Shown here: positions 34,723-42,446 of the stretch, in pieces
How positions within the stretch are numbered: the first letter of the stretch is position 1
Layout: each line of letters starts with the position of its first letter
Source: Bog-532 sp963830385
GTDB lineage: Bacteria > Actinomycetota > Actinomycetes > Streptosporangiales > Streptosporangiaceae
DNA: 64,000 bases
NCBI GenBank assembly: GCA_963830385.1
Contig: CAWHMD010000006.1
Coordinates: 620,001-684,000, forward strand
Direction: 5' to 3'
Notes under the pieces: generated by a model
The model's database searches: none
What the model saw: the letters and a program-made list of their open reading frames with translations, nothing else
What the model was told of the DNA's origin: nothing
Program-made: the position numbers and the translations under genes

Positions 34723-35535
34723 TCAAATACCGCCTACGCCTCTGCCGCTGACCGGTACAGCGGCCGCCGTGGAAAGCCGGGAAGCTCCCTGAGCTACGGA
34801 AGGCAGCCCGGCTCCCTCTGCTACGGTACGCAGCTCGCCGTCGGACGGCTGCCCGTTCCGCTCCACCGACCGCCGCTGCGCATGGAACGCCAGAATCTGC
34901 AGTTCTATGGACAGATCAACCTTACGCACGTCCACGCCCTCCGCCACATTGAGCACAACCGGGGCGAAGTTGAGGATACTGGTCACCCCGGCGGCCACCA
35001 GCCGGTCACAGACCGCCTGGGCGGCCCCGGCCGGGGTAGCGATCACGCCGATCGCCACCTGGTGCCGGTCCACCAGATCTTCCAGCTCATCAGAGCTCTG
35101 CACGGTCAGCCGCCCGATCCGGCTACCCACGATGGCGGGGTCCAAATCGAGCAGCGCCGCGATCCGGAAACCACGGGTCACGAACCCGCCGTAGTTGGTC
35201 AGGGCCCGGCCCAGGTTGCCCGCGCCGACGATGACCACGGGCCAGTCCTGGGTCAGTCCCAGCGCCCGGGACACCTGGTAGATCAGGTAGTCGACGTCGT
35301 AGCCGACCCCGCGGATGCCGTAGGAGCCGAGGTGCGACAGGTCCTTGCGGAGCTTGGCCGAGTTCACCCCGGCCCCGGCCGCCAGCTGGTCGCTGGACAC
35401 GGTGACCACCCCGCGGTCGGCCATCCCGGCCAGTACCCGCAGGTACACCGGGAGCCGTGACACCGTCGCGTCCGGCAGGTGCTCACCGGCCGGGCGCTCG
35501 CCGGGGTCGTACGGGGGCAAAGAGCCGCGAGACAT
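34723..35535 (-). CDS. rex: Redox-sensing transcriptional repressor Rex
   Basis: A 270-residue protein: N-terminal winged helix (TVSRLPVYLRVLAGMADRGV, SSDQLAAGAGVNSAKLRKDL) and a Rossmann domain with VVIVGAGNLGRALTNYGGF that binds NADH/NAD+. Rex represses respiratory and haem genes and lets go of DNA when the NADH/NAD+ ratio is high. ATG 35535 (MSRGSLPPYD) has GGAG 11 nt upstream; longer forms lack family sequence. The Ala/Val-rich C-terminal tail is longer than usual. An operator match lies 146 bp upstream, so it likely represses its own operon. Confidence 0.95.
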   Translation of the reverse strand: MSRGSLPPYDPGERPAGEHLPDATVSRLPVYLRVLAGMADRGVVTVSSDQLAAGAGVNSAKLRKDLSHLGSYGIRGVGYDVDYLIYQVSRALGLTQDWPVVIVGAGNLGRALTNYGGFVTRGFRIAALLDLDPAIVGSRIGRLTVQSSDELEDLVDRHQVAIGVIATPAGAAQAVCDRLVAAGVTSILNFAPVVLNVAEGVDVRKVDLSIELQILAFHAQRRSVERNGQPSDGELRTVAEGAGLPSVAQGASRLSTAAAVPVSGRGVGGI

Positions 35536-35680
35536 GCGCCGGCGCTCCTCGGGGGATCGACGCGAGACGGGGCGGCCGGCGGTTGCCGCGCCGCGACCCG
35601 TCAGGTTTGGGCCGAAGACCGGATGGGCCACCGGAAGGGGTGAGGCGGCGGAACCGGTCTTCGCCTCTCAAGGTACGCCT

Positions 35681-35698
35681 TTGTGAACCGATGCACAA
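35681..35698. promoter_or_regulatory. Rex operator (ROP) upstream of rex-hemACD
   Basis: TTGTGAACCGATGCACAA matches the actinomycete Rex operator TGTGAAC-N3-TTCACA with one mismatch in the second half-site (TGCACA). It lies in the 211-bp gap between the glutaredoxin and rex genes, a fitting place for autoregulation. Confidence 0.8.
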
Positions 35699-35746
35699 AG
35701 TCGTTGCCGGGTCCGGCCGGATCCCGGCAGGCCGCTTCGCCCGAGG

Positions 35747-36052
35747 TCAGCGACGCAGCGCGGCCCGCAGGCGGTCCTCGCTGACCCGCCAGAAATCGTG
35801 CGTCACGCCATCCACCACCGTCACCGGGATCTTGTCCCAGTATTCGGCCATGTCCTGCTCGGACGCGGTGATGTCACGCTCGTCCCAGCCCACGTCCAGG
35901 TCGGCCGCCACCCGGGCGATGACCTCGCGGGCGTCGTCGCACAGGTGGCAGCCCGGCTTGCTCAGGAGCAGGATCCGGTGCCCGTGCTCGTCCTGACCCG
36001 GTGCGGCCACGGCCTCAGATCCGGTCGTAACGGGGGCTGGGCGGCGGGTCAT
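35747..36052 (-). CDS. Glutaredoxin family protein (DUF836-like)
   Basis: About 101 residues from ATG 36052. The thioredoxin-fold body has LLLSKPGCHLCDDAREVI with the CxxC pair (Cys35, Cys38) and the cis-Pro segment DKIPVTVVDG. Such small CxxC glutaredoxin-like proteins lie upstream of rex in many actinomycetes; the electron partner is unknown. ATG 36052 lies inside the end of the preceding gene (38-nt overlap); a GTG at 36010, just after that gene's stop, would give an 87-residue form that keeps the whole domain. Confidence 0.85.
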   Translation of the reverse strand: MTRRPAPVTTGSEAVAAPGQDEHGHRILLLSKPGCHLCDDAREVIARVAADLDVGWDERDITASEQDMAEYWDKIPVTVVDGVTHDFWRVSEDRLRAALRR

Positions 36053-38609
36053 AGGAGTCCCGCGAGCCGTTGCGGGAGTCCCTGGAGCCGTTGTCACCGC
36101 GTGGCCGCCGGCGCGGCTCCAGCGGCTGGTTCTCGGTGTCGCGGGGGTCGTTGTACGGGTCACCGGGCCCGTCGTAGGGGTCACGCGGCGCGCGTGACCA
36201 CTCGGGGGCGGGGCCGCGGGACGGGTAGCCCTGATCCGGCGGCGGGTACCCGCGGCCGGGACGGTCCCCCCGTCCGCCGAGGTCACTCCAGTCACTCCGG
36301 CCTCCGCGGTCACTCCGGTCCCCGCGGTCACTCCGGTCGCGCGGCGGGTAGGGCGGGTAGTCGGCGTCGCACGGATCACGCGGCGTGTACCGCGGCTCGC
36401 GGGGCGGGTGGTCCTGCGGCGGGTAGTCCCGGCCACGGGGCTGGAGACCCGGGTCATGCGGCTGGTAACCGGGATCGCGAGGCTGGTAGCCCGACGCGCG
36501 CGGCTGAAGACCCGGGCCGGGGGGCTGATAGCCCGGATCGCGGGGGTAACCCGTATCGCGAGACTGAAAACCCGGGTCGCGGGGCTGATAGCCCGGGTCC
36601 CGGGGGTAACCCGTATCGCGGGGCTGGAAACCCGGATCACGGGGCTGATAGCCCGGATCGCGCGGCTGAAAACCCGGGTCGCGCGGCTGGTACCCAGGGT
36701 CACGCGGCTGGTAGCGCGGATCGCGGGGCTGGAAAGAGGGGTCACGAGGCTGATAGCTCGCGTCGCGCGACTGATAGCTCGCGTCAAGCGGCTGGTAACC
36801 CGACTCGCGCGGCCGGTAGCCGGGCTCGCGGCTGGGGTAGTCCGCCGTCTCCGGGCGGCCGCCGCCGGGCCGGGCACCGGCGGGCCGGGCGCCCGCGGGC
36901 CGGGCGCCGTTCGGCCGGCCACCGTTGCCGTTCCCGTTGACGTTCCGGACGGCGGGCAGGTTGGGCACGCTGGACGTACGCGGCGCGGGCGCCTGCCGCT
37001 GGGGCTGGGGCGCCGGGGGCTGGGGCGCCGGGGGCTGGGGCGCCTGGGCCTGCGCGGCCTGCGCCTGGGCGGCCTGCGCCTGCGCCTGCGGCAGCGGGGA
37101 GACCTTCGCGTACTTCAGCCGCAGCTCGATCACGTTGGTGGCCAGCACGTAGGGGCGCCGGGCGGTGACGAACCGCTGGACGTAGGGCTGCTGCTCGTGC
37201 CGCTCGTAGGCCGCCCGGTCGCGGTACACCTCGTAGAAGATCCGCTGCATGGGCGCCTTCGGCACGGTGTGGATCACGTAGACCAGGGTGTCCGGCTCGT
37301 TGCCGCGGACCTGCTCGGCGACCTCGTCGGCCGCCCGGTCGAAGTCCGCCACCTTGTCGTCGAGCAGCGTGTAGATGGCGATCAGGCCGTGCGGCGGGGT
37401 GACCGGCAGCGCCAGGTCGGTGCCGGGCCGGGACTGCGGCACGGCCGGTGGCGGTGGCAGCGGGATGTCCAGCCCCGGCAGCGACGCGTCAAACATGCCG
37501 GTGGCCGGCTCCGAGCCGCGCACTCCCGGCTGGTAACGGGGCTGTTCGTTGCCCCAGTCACGGCTGGGCCAGTCCCGGTCGTCGCGGCGGCCCGGGGGCC
37601 GGCCCGGGGACTGGCCGGGGGCCGGGAAATCAGGCTCGCCGAAGTCATCCCGGGCGGGCGGCCAGTCCGCCAGCGGGTCGCGCAGATCGTCGTCGGCCGC
37701 CCGGGCGCGGTGGTCGTCACCCCGGGACCGGCGGTCGTCACCCCGGCGCACACCACGGTCGTCACCCCGGCGGTCGTCCCGGTCGTTGCCCCGGCTTCCG
37801 CCGCGGTCATCGCCCCCACGCGACCCACGATCACCTTTGTTACCACGAGACCATTTCACGCCGTCAGCCCCTTCAGCCTGGCTAACCACTTCCGTAACGC
37901 CAACTCCAGCGCCGGCGTTGTCTGCCTGATCGGCCCGAACCGAGCGCACCGACCCCGCACCGAGCCGGGCCGTGCCGAACCACAGCACCCCGGCCGCGAC
38001 CAGGCCCAGCCCCGGGTAGGCCGGGCTGGGCAGCGCAAACCGCAGCGCGATCAGCAGCAGAATCGCCACCGCGACGGCGGCCACGCCGATCACCAGCCGC
38101 CCGTCGGCCGGCGCCCGGCGGCCACGGGAGGCGCAGACGGCCAGCACGGCCAGCGCACTCACGCCGGTCAGCAACGCGACCAGGATCAGCGCGTAGTGCG
38201 GGATGACCTGATAGTGCGCGGACGCCGACGGCCAGGTCTTGGCGAATCCGGTGGCCGAGAGCGGGTCGGTGGCCAGCACCACCCCCGCCACGACCGTGAC
38301 CGCCGCGGTGACCAGCCGGGCACCGAACCGCACGGCGGTCGCCCGCGCCACCAGCTCGACCAGGCCCCAGGTCAGCAGGACTGGGGCCACGAGCTGGGCG
38401 GACAGCTGAATGATGCGGAACGTCACGTCCCGGAAGCCGGTCGCGAAGCCGATGGTCTCTGCCACCAGTGCCACCGTGATCGCGAGCATGCCAGCGGACC
38501 AGGCCATGGAACTGGTCCGGGGCCTGCGGACGCACTGACCGGTAACGAGACCAGTGCCCACCGCGGCGACCAGCACGCCTGCGATCGCGACCAGCACAGA
38601 TGTAGACAT
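36015..38609 (-). CDS. Polytopic membrane protein with ABM-like domain and tandem Y/F-Q-P-R-D-P-G repeats
   Basis: An 864-residue protein with four parts. Residues 1-215 hold about seven helices. Residues 215-400 are a charged Gly/Arg/Asp-rich linker. Residues about 407-505 form an antibiotic-biosynthesis-monooxygenase-like ferredoxin fold (HGLIAIYTLLDDK, DTLVYVIHTVP, RIFYEVYRDRAAYERHEQQP). Residues about 590-730 are some 19 tandem seven-residue units of consensus RDP-G-(Y/F)-Q-P, then a Pro/Arg/Asp-rich tail. The N-terminal pump-free membrane region may be a sensor or anchor; the ABM domain lacks proof of activity. I do not know a described family with this combination. The start is ATG 38609. 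Confidence 0.75.
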   Translation of the reverse strand: MSTSVLVAIAGVLVAAVGTGLVTGQCVRRPRTSSMAWSAGMLAITVALVAETIGFATGFRDVTFRIIQLSAQLVAPVLLTWGLVELVARATAVRFGARLVTAAVTVVAGVVLATDPLSATGFAKTWPSASAHYQVIPHYALILVALLTGVSALAVLAVCASRGRRAPADGRLVIGVAAVAVAILLLIALRFALPSPAYPGLGLVAAGVLWFGTARLGAGSVRSVRADQADNAGAGVGVTEVVSQAEGADGVKWSRGNKGDRGSRGGDDRGGSRGNDRDDRRGDDRGVRRGDDRRSRGDDHRARAADDDLRDPLADWPPARDDFGEPDFPAPGQSPGRPPGRRDDRDWPSRDWGNEQPRYQPGVRGSEPATGMFDASLPGLDIPLPPPPAVPQSRPGTDLALPVTPPHGLIAIYTLLDDKVADFDRAADEVAEQVRGNEPDTLVYVIHTVPKAPMQRIFYEVYRDRAAYERHEQQPYVQRFVTARRPYVLATNVIELRLKYAKVSPLPQAQAQAAQAQAAQAQAPQPPAPQPPAPQPQRQAPAPRTSSVPNLPAVRNVNGNGNGGRPNGARPAGARPAGARPGGGRPETADYPSREPGYRPRESGYQPLDASYQSRDASYQPRDPSFQPRDPRYQPRDPGYQPRDPGFQPRDPGYQPRDPGFQPRDTGYPRDPGYQPRDPGFQSRDTGYPRDPGYQPPGPGLQPRASGYQPRDPGYQPHDPGLQPRGRDYPPQDHPPREPRYTPRDPCDADYPPYPPRDRSDRGDRSDRGGRSDWSDLGGRGDRPGRGYPPPDQGYPSRGPAPEWSRAPRDPYDGPGDPYNDPRDTENQPLEPRRRPRGDNGSRDSRNGSRDSYDPPPSPRYDRI
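36430..36836. repeat. Imperfect 21-bp tandem repeats (about 19 units) inside a coding region
   Basis: The DNA repeat follows the codons of the heptapeptide RDPG(Y/F)QP. Two units lack one Gln codon (RDTGYP, 18 bp), and the third positions vary, so the array is diverged at DNA level while the peptide pattern is kept. Confidence 0.9.
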
Positions 38610-38686
38610 CGACGCCTATGGTGCCTGACGCGGCGGGATGGCGCGACCCCCTCGGGCCACGCCAGCGGCAGGAAGTCCCGGGCCGC

Positions 38687-38785
38687 TTACTTCTTGTTGC
38701 GGCGCTGGATACGAGTCTTCTTCAGCAGCTTGCGGTGCTTCTTCTTGGCCATCCTCTTGCGACGCTTCTTGATGACTGAACCCAC
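38687..38785 (-). CDS. AURKAIP1/COX24-domain small ribosomal protein (32 residues)
   Basis: The 32-residue product is almost only basic: MGSVIKKRRKRMAKKKHR at its start and LLKKTRIQRRNKK at its end. This is the actinobacterial AURKAIP1/COX24-domain protein (bS22-type), a small-subunit ribosomal protein. The GTG start has GAGGG 8 nt upstream. It lies between the repeat protein and the small HTH gene, the arrangement seen in related actinomycetes. Confidence 0.93.
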   Translation of the reverse strand: MGSVIKKRRKRMAKKKHRKLLKKTRIQRRNKK

Positions 38786-38945
38786 GAAATTACCCTCACT
38801 CGAACTGTACGGAAGACGGCCACGCACCGTGCCCGCCCGAACGAGGGCGGCTGAGCGATCGACCCGGTGTAGAAGGTTACCGCGCCGACCGGACCATCCC
38901 GTGACAGTACCAGCAGAAGGGTCAGTACTGGGGCCTCGGCAAAGG

Positions 38946-39146
38946 TCAGCCGGTGCCGACGAAGGCGTCCTTGAGGTACTGGTTGACCGCCGCCTCGGGA
39001 ACCCGGAAGGAGCGCCCGACCCGGATGGCCTCCAGCTCCCCGGAGTGGACGAGACGATACACGGTCATCTTCGACACGCGCATAATCGTGGCCACTTCCG
39101 AGACGGTGAGAAATCTGACGTCACTAAGAGGAGTTTCTGCAGCCAT
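38946..39146 (-). CDS. Excisionase-family small helix-turn-helix protein
   Basis: A 66-residue single-domain DNA-binding protein: RFLTVSEVATIMRVSKMTVY, RLVHSGELEAIRVGRSFRVP and a short C-terminal helix. This is the MerR/excisionase-type winged HTH, similar in size and form to BldC but with a different recognition helix. ATG 39146 follows GGAG at 6 nt; the longer open frame upstream is not family-like. It is common next to the AURKAIP1-like gene in actinomycetes and is not linked to any integrase here. Confidence 0.88.
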   Translation of the reverse strand: MAAETPLSDVRFLTVSEVATIMRVSKMTVYRLVHSGELEAIRVGRSFRVPEAAVNQYLKDAFVGTG

Positions 39147-39457
39147 CCCCACTCCACTTCCGGCTCGGAGCCGTGCACGCTTGACCGGATTCGGCGCACC
39201 AGTCACGTACGTCTCCAGAGTAAGTCGCGCACGGAAAAGAGCAAGAGACGATGTCGGCCGATCACCTTGCGTGGTCGGCCCCTCCCGGCGCACGGGCGCG
39301 TTAAAGCCGCAGGCCAGAGGCACCTTTCGTGCCTTCTGTGACTAGTGGGACGAATCGGTAATTATTTTGTTTTAAGGGGCTGGGATAACGAATAGTCCGG
39401 TCTGGCGACCACGTCCGCCCCTCAGATCACGTCAGATCACGTCAGATCACGAGGAGA
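39147..39457. other. Intergenic region with AT-rich patch
   Basis: 310 bp between acuC (3' end) and the small HTH gene (5' end). It has an AT-rich patch around 39357-39377 (GGTAATTATTTTGTTTTAAGG), likely part of the HTH promoter or an acuC 3' end, and a short tandem repeat at 39422-39451. No gene is seen. Confidence 0.6.
39422..39451. repeat. Three 10-bp tandem repeats TCAGATCACG
   Basis: Three exact copies of TCAGATCACG in tandem, 7 nt from the acuC stop. One full helical turn per unit would place identical faces on one side of the DNA, which could suit a bound protein. Confidence 0.9.
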
Positions 39458-40657
39458 TCAAAGGCCCGGCAGCAACCCGTGCGCCGGGAAGACCGCATTC
39501 CTGGCCGCCATGATCGAGCGGTCGACCGGATCGGCGGGGTCGAAGCCCGCCTCGAACGGAGTGAAATCGTCGGGCGCACCGTCGGTCATCAATGCGGGCG
39601 GCTCGATGCCGGTCCGGCGGCGGACCAGTTCCTGCCAGGCGGCCGGGGTCGGCTCGGCCCGGTCGACTGGACGGCCGCCGGCGATCCCGAGCAGATGGGT
39701 CCAGGACCGGGGCACCACGGTGGCCAGCGCGTAACCGCCACCGCCGGTGCACAGCCACCGGCCGCCCGCGGTCTCGTGCGCCAGCTCGTGGACCATCGAC
39801 TGGGCGCGGCGCTGCCCGTCCACCGTGACCTCCAGGTGGGCCAGCGGATCCAGCCGGTGGCTGTCGCAGCCGTGCTGGCTGACCAGCAGCTGGGGCTGGA
39901 ACGAGCGCAGCAGCGGCGGGACCACGGCGTCGAAGGCCCGCAGCCAGCGTGCGTCCCCGGTGCCGGCCGGCAGCGGGACGTTGACCGCGTAGCCCTCGCC
40001 CGCGCCGGCGCCGGTTTCCGACGCAAGGCCCGTCCCCGGGAACAGCGTCATCGGGTCCTCGTGCAGGCTGATCGTCAGCACCCGCGGGTCGCTGTAGAAC
40101 GCCGCCTGGACGCCGTCGCCGTGATGGACGTCCAAGTCCACGTAGGCGACCCGCTCCACGCCCTGCTCCAGCAGCCAGGCGATGGCGATGGCGGGGTCGT
40201 TGTAGACGCAGAAGCCGCTGGCCGACCTGCGCATCGCGTGGTGCAGGCCCCCGGCCACGTTGATGCCGTGCTGGGACTGCGAGGTCCAGACCGCCCGGGC
40301 CGCCGCCAGGGTGGCCCCCACCACCAGCGAGCTGGCCTCGTGCATGTGCGGGAACACCGGGTCGTCGGCGGTCCCCAGCCCGAAGAACAACGAGCGCGGG
40401 TCGAGTGGCTCCCGGCGGGCGGCGAGCTCACCCGCCCGCCGGACCGCCTCCAGGTAGTCGGCGTCGTGGACCAGTTCGAGCAGCTCGTCGGCGGCGAACC
40501 CGGGTGTGATCATCGAAACGCCGGGCGCGTCCAGCAGGCCGAACTCGCGGGCCAGCGCCATCGTCAGCTCCACCCGGACGGGGGCGAGCGGATGGCCGGG
40601 GCCGAAGTCGTAGCCGGTGAGCCGGTCGTCCCAGCTCACCGCCAGAGAGCACGTCAC
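39458..40657 (-). CDS. acuC: Acetoin utilization protein AcuC (class I histone deacetylase family)
   Basis: A 399-residue protein with the zinc-dependent deacetylase core: GGLHHAMR (active-site His pair), YVDLDVHHGDGVQAAFY (metal-binding Asp and His), LFPGTG and QHGCDSH, and late GGGGYAL. AcuC removes acetyl groups from acetyl-CoA synthetase and other proteins, or from small amines. It lies 6 nt after the proC stop in one operon. Confidence 0.92.
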   Translation of the reverse strand: MTCSLAVSWDDRLTGYDFGPGHPLAPVRVELTMALAREFGLLDAPGVSMITPGFAADELLELVHDADYLEAVRRAGELAARREPLDPRSLFFGLGTADDPVFPHMHEASSLVVGATLAAARAVWTSQSQHGINVAGGLHHAMRRSASGFCVYNDPAIAIAWLLEQGVERVAYVDLDVHHGDGVQAAFYSDPRVLTISLHEDPMTLFPGTGLASETGAGAGEGYAVNVPLPAGTGDARWLRAFDAVVPPLLRSFQPQLLVSQHGCDSHRLDPLAHLEVTVDGQRRAQSMVHELAHETAGGRWLCTGGGGYALATVVPRSWTHLLGIAGGRPVDRAEPTPAAWQELVRRRTGIEPPALMTDGAPDDFTPFEAGFDPADPVDRSIMAARNAVFPAHGLLPGL

Positions 40658-40663
40658 CGCTGC

Positions 40664-41464
40664 TCAGCCTCCCGCGAGTTCCCGGCTCCGGTCACGCGCG
40701 GACTCTATCGCGGCCAGGAAGGCGGCCCGCACCCCGTGGTTCTCCAGCTCCCGGATGGCCGCGATCGTGGTGCCGGCCGGGGAGGTCACCGCCTCGCGGA
40801 GGATCACCGGATGCTCGCGCGACTCCCGCAGCATGGTGGCCGCGCCGAACACCGCCTGGGTGACCATCTCCAGGGCGGTGGCCCGCGGCACGCCGAGCAG
40901 GATGCCCGCGTCCACCATCGACTCGACCAGGAAGTACAGGTAGGCCGGGCCGCTGCCGGACAGCGCGGTGGCGGCGTCCTGCTGCGATTCGGGGATGCGC
41001 AGCACCTTGCCGACCGGGCGCAGCAGCGTCTCCGTCCGGCGCAGGTGCTCCTCCGACGCGTGCGGGCCGGCCGAGATCACGCTCATCGCCTCGTCGACCA
41101 GCACCGGGGTGTTCGACATGACCCGGACGACCGGGACGTCGCCGGTCAGCCGGCTCCCGATGGTTGCGGTCGTGATGCCGGCCGCGACCGAGATCACCAG
41201 CCGGTCGTCGGTGGCGGGCACGAACGCGGCGATCTCGTCCAGCAGCGTGCCCATGTCCTGCGGCTTGACCGCCAGCACCAGCGTGTCCGCGACCTTGGCC
41301 GCCTCGGCGGCGCCGGGGCTCTGCACGCCGTAGCGCTCGCGCAGCTCGGCGGCCCGCTCGGGGCGGCGCGCGACCGCGACCACCTCGGTGGCCGGATGCC
41401 CGGCGCGCAGCAGCCCGGACAGCAGGGCCTCGCCCATCTTGCCGGTGCCGAGGATCGCGATCAT
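40664..41464 (-). CDS. proC: Pyrroline-5-carboxylate reductase
   Basis: A 266-residue enzyme starting MIAILGTGKMGEALLSGLL (Rossmann fold binding NADPH), with LVLAVKPQDM, VRVMSNTPVLV, ALSGSGPAYLYFLVESMVDAG and the substrate loop TSPAGTT. It reduces pyrroline-5-carboxylate to proline. ATG 41464 is preferred because GAGGTGA lies 8 nt before it; a GTG at 41476 overlapping the upstream stop would add four residues. It follows the proline dehydrogenase gene directly. Confidence 0.96.
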   Translation of the reverse strand: MIAILGTGKMGEALLSGLLRAGHPATEVVAVARRPERAAELRERYGVQSPGAAEAAKVADTLVLAVKPQDMGTLLDEIAAFVPATDDRLVISVAAGITTATIGSRLTGDVPVVRVMSNTPVLVDEAMSVISAGPHASEEHLRRTETLLRPVGKVLRIPESQQDAATALSGSGPAYLYFLVESMVDAGILLGVPRATALEMVTQAVFGAATMLRESREHPVILREAVTSPAGTTIAAIRELENHGVRAAFLAAIESARDRSRELAGG

Positions 41465-41472
41465 GTGGGGTG

Positions 41473-42420
41473 TCACCTCTGGGAGGGGCGCGACGGGGCC
41501 AGGGAACGGAGGAAGAAGGCGAGGTTACCGGGCCGCTCGGCCAGGCGGCGGATCAGGTAGCCGTACCAGTCGCTGCCGTAGGGCACGTAGACCCGGACCT
41601 GCGACCCCGCGTCGGCCAGGCGCTGCTGCTCGTCGGGCCGGATGCCGTACAGCATCTGGTACTCGAAGCGGTCGGTGGACCGCCCGGTGAGCAGGGCCAG
41701 CGCGGTGGCGATGTCGATCAGCCGCGGGTCGTGGGTGGCCAGCATCGGGTAGCCGGAGCCGGCCATCAGCAGCTTGAGGCAGCGGACGTAGGACAGGTCG
41801 ACGTCGTGGCGCTGGCTGAAGGCCACGTCCGGGGGCTCGTCGTAGGCGCCCTTGCACAGCCGGACCCTGGCCCCGCTGGCCGCCAGCTGCTCGCAGTCCG
41901 CCTCGGTGCGGCGCAGCCGGGACTGCACCACACAGCCGAGATCGGGAAAATCGGCCCGCAGCTCGGCGGCGATCCGCAGGGTCGGGCCGACCGCGGTGTG
42001 CTCTTCGGCGTCGAGCGTCACGGTGGTGCCGGCGTTGCGGGCGGCGGTGCAGATCCGCGTGATGTTCTCGGCCGCGGTCTTCTCGCCGTGGTCGGGCAGG
42101 AACAGCCCGACCGCGGTGGCCTTGACCGACACCTCGCAGGCGCCGCCTCCGGCCAGCCCGGCCGCCGACAGCTCCCCCAGCAGGCCCACGTAGGTGGCGG
42201 CGACCTCGGCCGCCTGGCCCGCGTCGGTGGTGTCCTCGCCCAGGTAGTCCAGTGACACCAGCAAGCCGGACGACCGCAGCACGCGGGCGGTGCTGACCGC
42301 CTCCGGCGTCGTGTCCCCGGCCACGTAGCGGTCGACGATGGCGCGGGTCTGCGGAGCCGTGATCACGGCCTGGTGCAGCCGCTCGCTGGAGGCGGCGGCC
42401 AGCAGGGTTCGGCGCAGCAA
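41473..42420 (-). CDS. Proline dehydrogenase (monofunctional PutA/PutB type)
   Basis: A 315-residue beta/alpha-barrel flavoenzyme: VSLDYLGEDTTD, CEVSVKATAVG, TLDAEEHTAVG, VRLCKGAYDEPPDVAF, MLATHDPRLIDIA, FEYQMLYGIRPDEQ and RVYVPYGSDWYGYLIRRLAERP, all ProDH core motifs. It oxidises proline to pyrroline-5-carboxylate with FAD. The TTG start has GGAGG 8 nt upstream. Pyrroline-5-carboxylate dehydrogenase is not in the window. It is the first gene of a unit with proC and acuC. Confidence 0.94.
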   Translation of the reverse strand: MLRRTLLAAASSERLHQAVITAPQTRAIVDRYVAGDTTPEAVSTARVLRSSGLLVSLDYLGEDTTDAGQAAEVAATYVGLLGELSAAGLAGGGACEVSVKATAVGLFLPDHGEKTAAENITRICTAARNAGTTVTLDAEEHTAVGPTLRIAAELRADFPDLGCVVQSRLRRTEADCEQLAASGARVRLCKGAYDEPPDVAFSQRHDVDLSYVRCLKLLMAGSGYPMLATHDPRLIDIATALALLTGRSTDRFEYQMLYGIRPDEQQRLADAGSQVRVYVPYGSDWYGYLIRRLAERPGNLAFFLRSLAPSRPSQR

Positions 42421-42446
42421 CGAGGGGACCTCCGTAGCGGGGAAGC

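Noticed and set aside
35536..36052. A longer glutaredoxin gene extending far upstream
   Set aside because: The upstream part of that frame is only the out-of-frame shadow of the repeat protein; the domain begins near residue 25 of the ATG 36052 product.
36430..36836. CRISPR-like or satellite repeat array
   Set aside because: Units are 21 bp with no spacers, keep the reading frame and code for a heptapeptide; this is a coding repeat.
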